Position numbers and translations under genes: made by a program. Shown piece after piece: positions 62,181 to 64,000 of a stretch of 64,000 nucleotides of DNA; the first letter of the stretch is position 1; the number at the start of each line of letters is the position of its first letter. Below the pieces are notes generated by a model. That model was not told the DNA's origin, searched no databases, and saw only the letters and a program-made list of their open reading frames with translations. Source of the DNA: Bacteroidota bacterium (GTDB lineage: Bacteria; Bacteroidota; Bacteroidia; AKYH767-A; OLB10); NCBI GenBank assembly GCA_018268195.1, contig JAFDWZ010000010.1:1-64000 (forward strand). Direction: 5' to 3'.

Positions 62181-63617
62181 ATGAAAAAAACAATTATAAT
62201 ATTTGTTTGCATAATTGCTATTCATAGTAAGGTTTCAGCCCAACCTGAAACCATTTGGCAACTAATAGATGGTTCAATCATACGTTGGGCATACTCAGGT
62301 GGGGATGAATTTAATGGTACTCAACTGGATTATTCTAAATGGGATGATGGTTATCCTTGGGGGAGGTCTTTGATAGGAAATCAAGAACAACAATACTATA
62401 AACCTGGAATTGATAACATTTCTTTTGACAATGGTATTTTAAAACTAATAACAAAATATGAGCCTGGATATTATACTGTTGAACCATGGCATAGTGGGAG
62501 TGATATTTTAAGTGATGGTCAACCCAATAATAGATATTTCCCATGGACATCAGGAATGATTTTTTCAAAGCAAAAATTCAAATATGGACTCTTTGAAATT
62601 CGTTTCAAGCCACCTGTTGGTAGTGGGCTTTGGCCTGCTTACTGGCTCTATGGTGGCAATCCAAACGAAGAATTTGACATATTTGAATATAAAGGGGAAA
62701 CACCAAATAAAATACATATTGATGTGCATTGTCCGAGTAATGATTGTAACAACTTCGGAGGCTGGGCTACTGCAACTGGCAACTTTTCTGATGGCTTTAA
62801 TGATATAATGGGTGAATGGGGACCAAATTTTAGTTTCTGGTATCTCAATGGAAGTGAGTTTGCTATTTGGCTTGGCAACTTAAATTATCAGGCAAATATC
62901 ATTGCGAATATGGCTGTAGCTAATAGCTGCCCCGCGACTTTTTGTCCAGGAACTAATGCTAATACCCCCACTACTTCGTATTTTGAAATTGATTTTATTC
63001 GTGTATGGACACGGCTTGACTGTCAACAAGTAATAACTATCTGCAATTATAATCAAACCTCTACTGATCCTACCGGGATTACAGGAAGTCAAATTACAAT
63101 GGGTGGAACAAACTGCAATGCAGTTGTTCAAAACGAGCAAAATCTACATTTAATTGCAACAGATTACATTGAACTTTTGCCAGGGTTCATAGCCGATGCA
63201 GGTAGTAACTTTAGTGCTAAAATAGTTAACTGTCCTGTTCCACAAATACAATTTGCACTTGATTCAAGTGAAGCTGCTGCTTCTACTTTACATATTCTAT
63301 CAGAAGTAGAACAGGATTCTTTAAGTAATTCAAGTGAAAGAAGAGAAGCTGAATCAGTAGAAAATAATCCACCGATACTTTATACTAAAATTTATCCTAA
63401 CCCAACAGATGGGAAAATCTCTATTGAGTTTGTTGGATATACGGACAAAATAATTGCTATTGAACTTATTAATTCACTGGGTGAAAAAGTGTATTCCAAA
63501 GAAAACATTAAAGATAAAAAACTTGATATTGATATTTCCCCTTTACCCAAAGGAGTATATTTCCTAAAAGGCATTTTCGGAAGTGATTCTATAACAGACA
63601 AAATAATCTTAAACTAA
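62181..63617 (+). CDS. GH16 family glycoside hydrolase with type A T9SS sorting domain
   Basis: A 478-residue secreted enzyme. The signal peptide ends near VSA-Q (residue 20). The GH16 domain (about 25-280) has the catalytic motif E164-F-D166-I-F-E169 with nucleophile and acid/base Glu, so it should cut a beta-glucan or related polysaccharide such as laminarin or agar-like galactan; which one is not readable. Residues about 290-355 resemble the 3-coathanger stack domain. The end (IYPNPTDGKISIEF, GVYFLKG, ending DKIILN) is the T9SS type A sorting domain for secretion. It begins 13 bases after the SprB-repeat gene and is in its low-GC section. Confidence 0.92.
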   Translation: MKKTIIIFVCIIAIHSKVSAQPETIWQLIDGSIIRWAYSGGDEFNGTQLDYSKWDDGYPWGRSLIGNQEQQYYKPGIDNISFDNGILKLITKYEPGYYTVEPWHSGSDILSDGQPNNRYFPWTSGMIFSKQKFKYGLFEIRFKPPVGSGLWPAYWLYGGNPNEEFDIFEYKGETPNKIHIDVHCPSNDCNNFGGWATATGNFSDGFNDIMGEWGPNFSFWYLNGSEFAIWLGNLNYQANIIANMAVANSCPATFCPGTNANTPTTSYFEIDFIRVWTRLDCQQVITICNYNQTSTDPTGITGSQITMGGTNCNAVVQNEQNLHLIATDYIELLPGFIADAGSNFSAKIVNCPVPQIQFALDSSEAAASTLHILSEVEQDSLSNSSERREAESVENNPPILYTKIYPNPTDGKISIEFVGYTDKIIAIELINSLGEKVYSKENIKDKKLDIDISPLPKGVYFLKGIFGSDSITDKIILN

Positions 63618-63620
63618 AAA

Positions 63621-64000
63621 TGAAATCCTTTATATTCACCATAGTGCTATATTTAAAAGTATTTAATGTCTTTGGTCAAGACACAATTGCTATTCATTAT
63701 TTTAATGAGAGTAAGGTAAGTATTGCAATGGGTGTAGGTAATTACACTTCTCTATATTTTAATGGTTATGAATATGTTGTTAAAAACAAAGAGCTTACAT
63801 TTAATATTGAAACCGTAAACGGTATTCAAATAAAGAAACATCAAATTGGATTACTACTGGGAGTTGATAAATGGAAAGGGTCTTTATTATTTCCATTAGG
63901 TATTTTATATAAAATCGGATTCACTAAAAAAAAACATATTCCATATTTTGAATTGTCGAGTGGATACGCATTTGGGAATAAAGGCAAGACCGAATATGAT
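63621..64000 (+). CDS. Exported outer-membrane-like protein (partial, runs off the window)
   Basis: An ATG at 63621, 3 bases after the GH16 stop, opens a frame that stays open to the window edge (126 codons). The product begins with a signal peptide (MKSFIFTIVLYLKVFNVFG, cut near Q20) and continues with alternating strands rich in Tyr, Gly, Lys and Asn, like an outer-membrane barrel. The composition is low-GC like its upstream neighbour. No family recognised; the C terminus is missing. Confidence 0.75.

Overview
The window is a stretch of chromosome from a member of the Bacteroidota, probably from the Chitinophagales/Sphingobacteriales side of the phylum. Three things point there. Many genes are preceded by the Bacteroidota -7 promoter element TAnnTTTG. 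There are type IX secretion (T9SS) sorting domains of both type A and type B. The families present (PKD/SprB-repeat surface proteins, GWxTD, DUF4286, DUF6580, OmpA proteins with TSP3 repeats) are typical of the phylum. Base composition is low-GC and fairly even except near the right end. I see no rRNA, CRISPR array, intact insertion sequence or prophage. One tRNA is cut by the left edge.

Layout. 1-2.6 kb: partial tRNA, a zinc-ribbon coiled-coil protein with a long Lys/Ala-rich tail, and a Nif3-like protein. 2.7-8.7 kb: an OmpA/TSP3 protein, a polytopic membrane protein, then a run of response regulator, PabA/TrpG-type amidotransferase, GNAT acetyltransferase and chorismate synthase. 8.8-18.1 kb: thiolase, LysM/RlpA-like protein, NfeD protease, coiled-coil lipoprotein, Nudix hydrolase, AddB-like nuclease and M16 peptidase. 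18.2-24.3 kb: two small lipoproteins, an orphan TPR histidine kinase, and a two-component system facing a small secreted polyproline protein. 24.4-30 kb: PriA, CorA, methyltransferase, ZIP transporter, Hsp20. 30.2-35.3 kb: small secreted proteins, a BtuF-like protein without signal peptide, a patatin/beta-barrel fusion, a glycosyltransferase. 35.3-42 kb: NlpC/P60 peptidase, cystathionine beta-synthase, DUF6580 membrane protein, AroE, DedA, rhodanese, a small barrel protein, an SDR enzyme, a repeat-containing secreted protein. 42-49.3 kb: two S9 peptidases either side of a DUF4286 protein, a PorE-like OmpA protein, IPP isomerase. 49.7-56.2 kb: a 2167-residue PKD/Ig-like surface protein with a type B sorting domain. 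56.3-59.6 kb: RmuC, GWxTD lipoprotein and RlmB in overlapping frames. 59.6-64 kb: a decayed intergenic region, then three exported proteins (SprB-repeat protein, GH16 glycosidase with T9SS tail, partial outer-membrane protein) of clearly lower GC.

Most of the window is housekeeping metabolism plus envelope and secretion functions. PabA/TrpG and chorismate synthase act on either side of chorismate, and AroE lies elsewhere in the window. The PorE-like protein could anchor the T9SS that would export the giant PKD protein and the GH16 enzyme. The least ordinary items are the histidine kinase whose sensor region and divergently encoded secreted neighbour share a polyproline motif, the histone-H1-like tail on the zinc-ribbon protein, the block-duplicated PKD giant, the compositional break inside the SprB-repeat gene, and the regular TAnnTTTG elements, several so close to the start codon that transcripts would be nearly leaderless.
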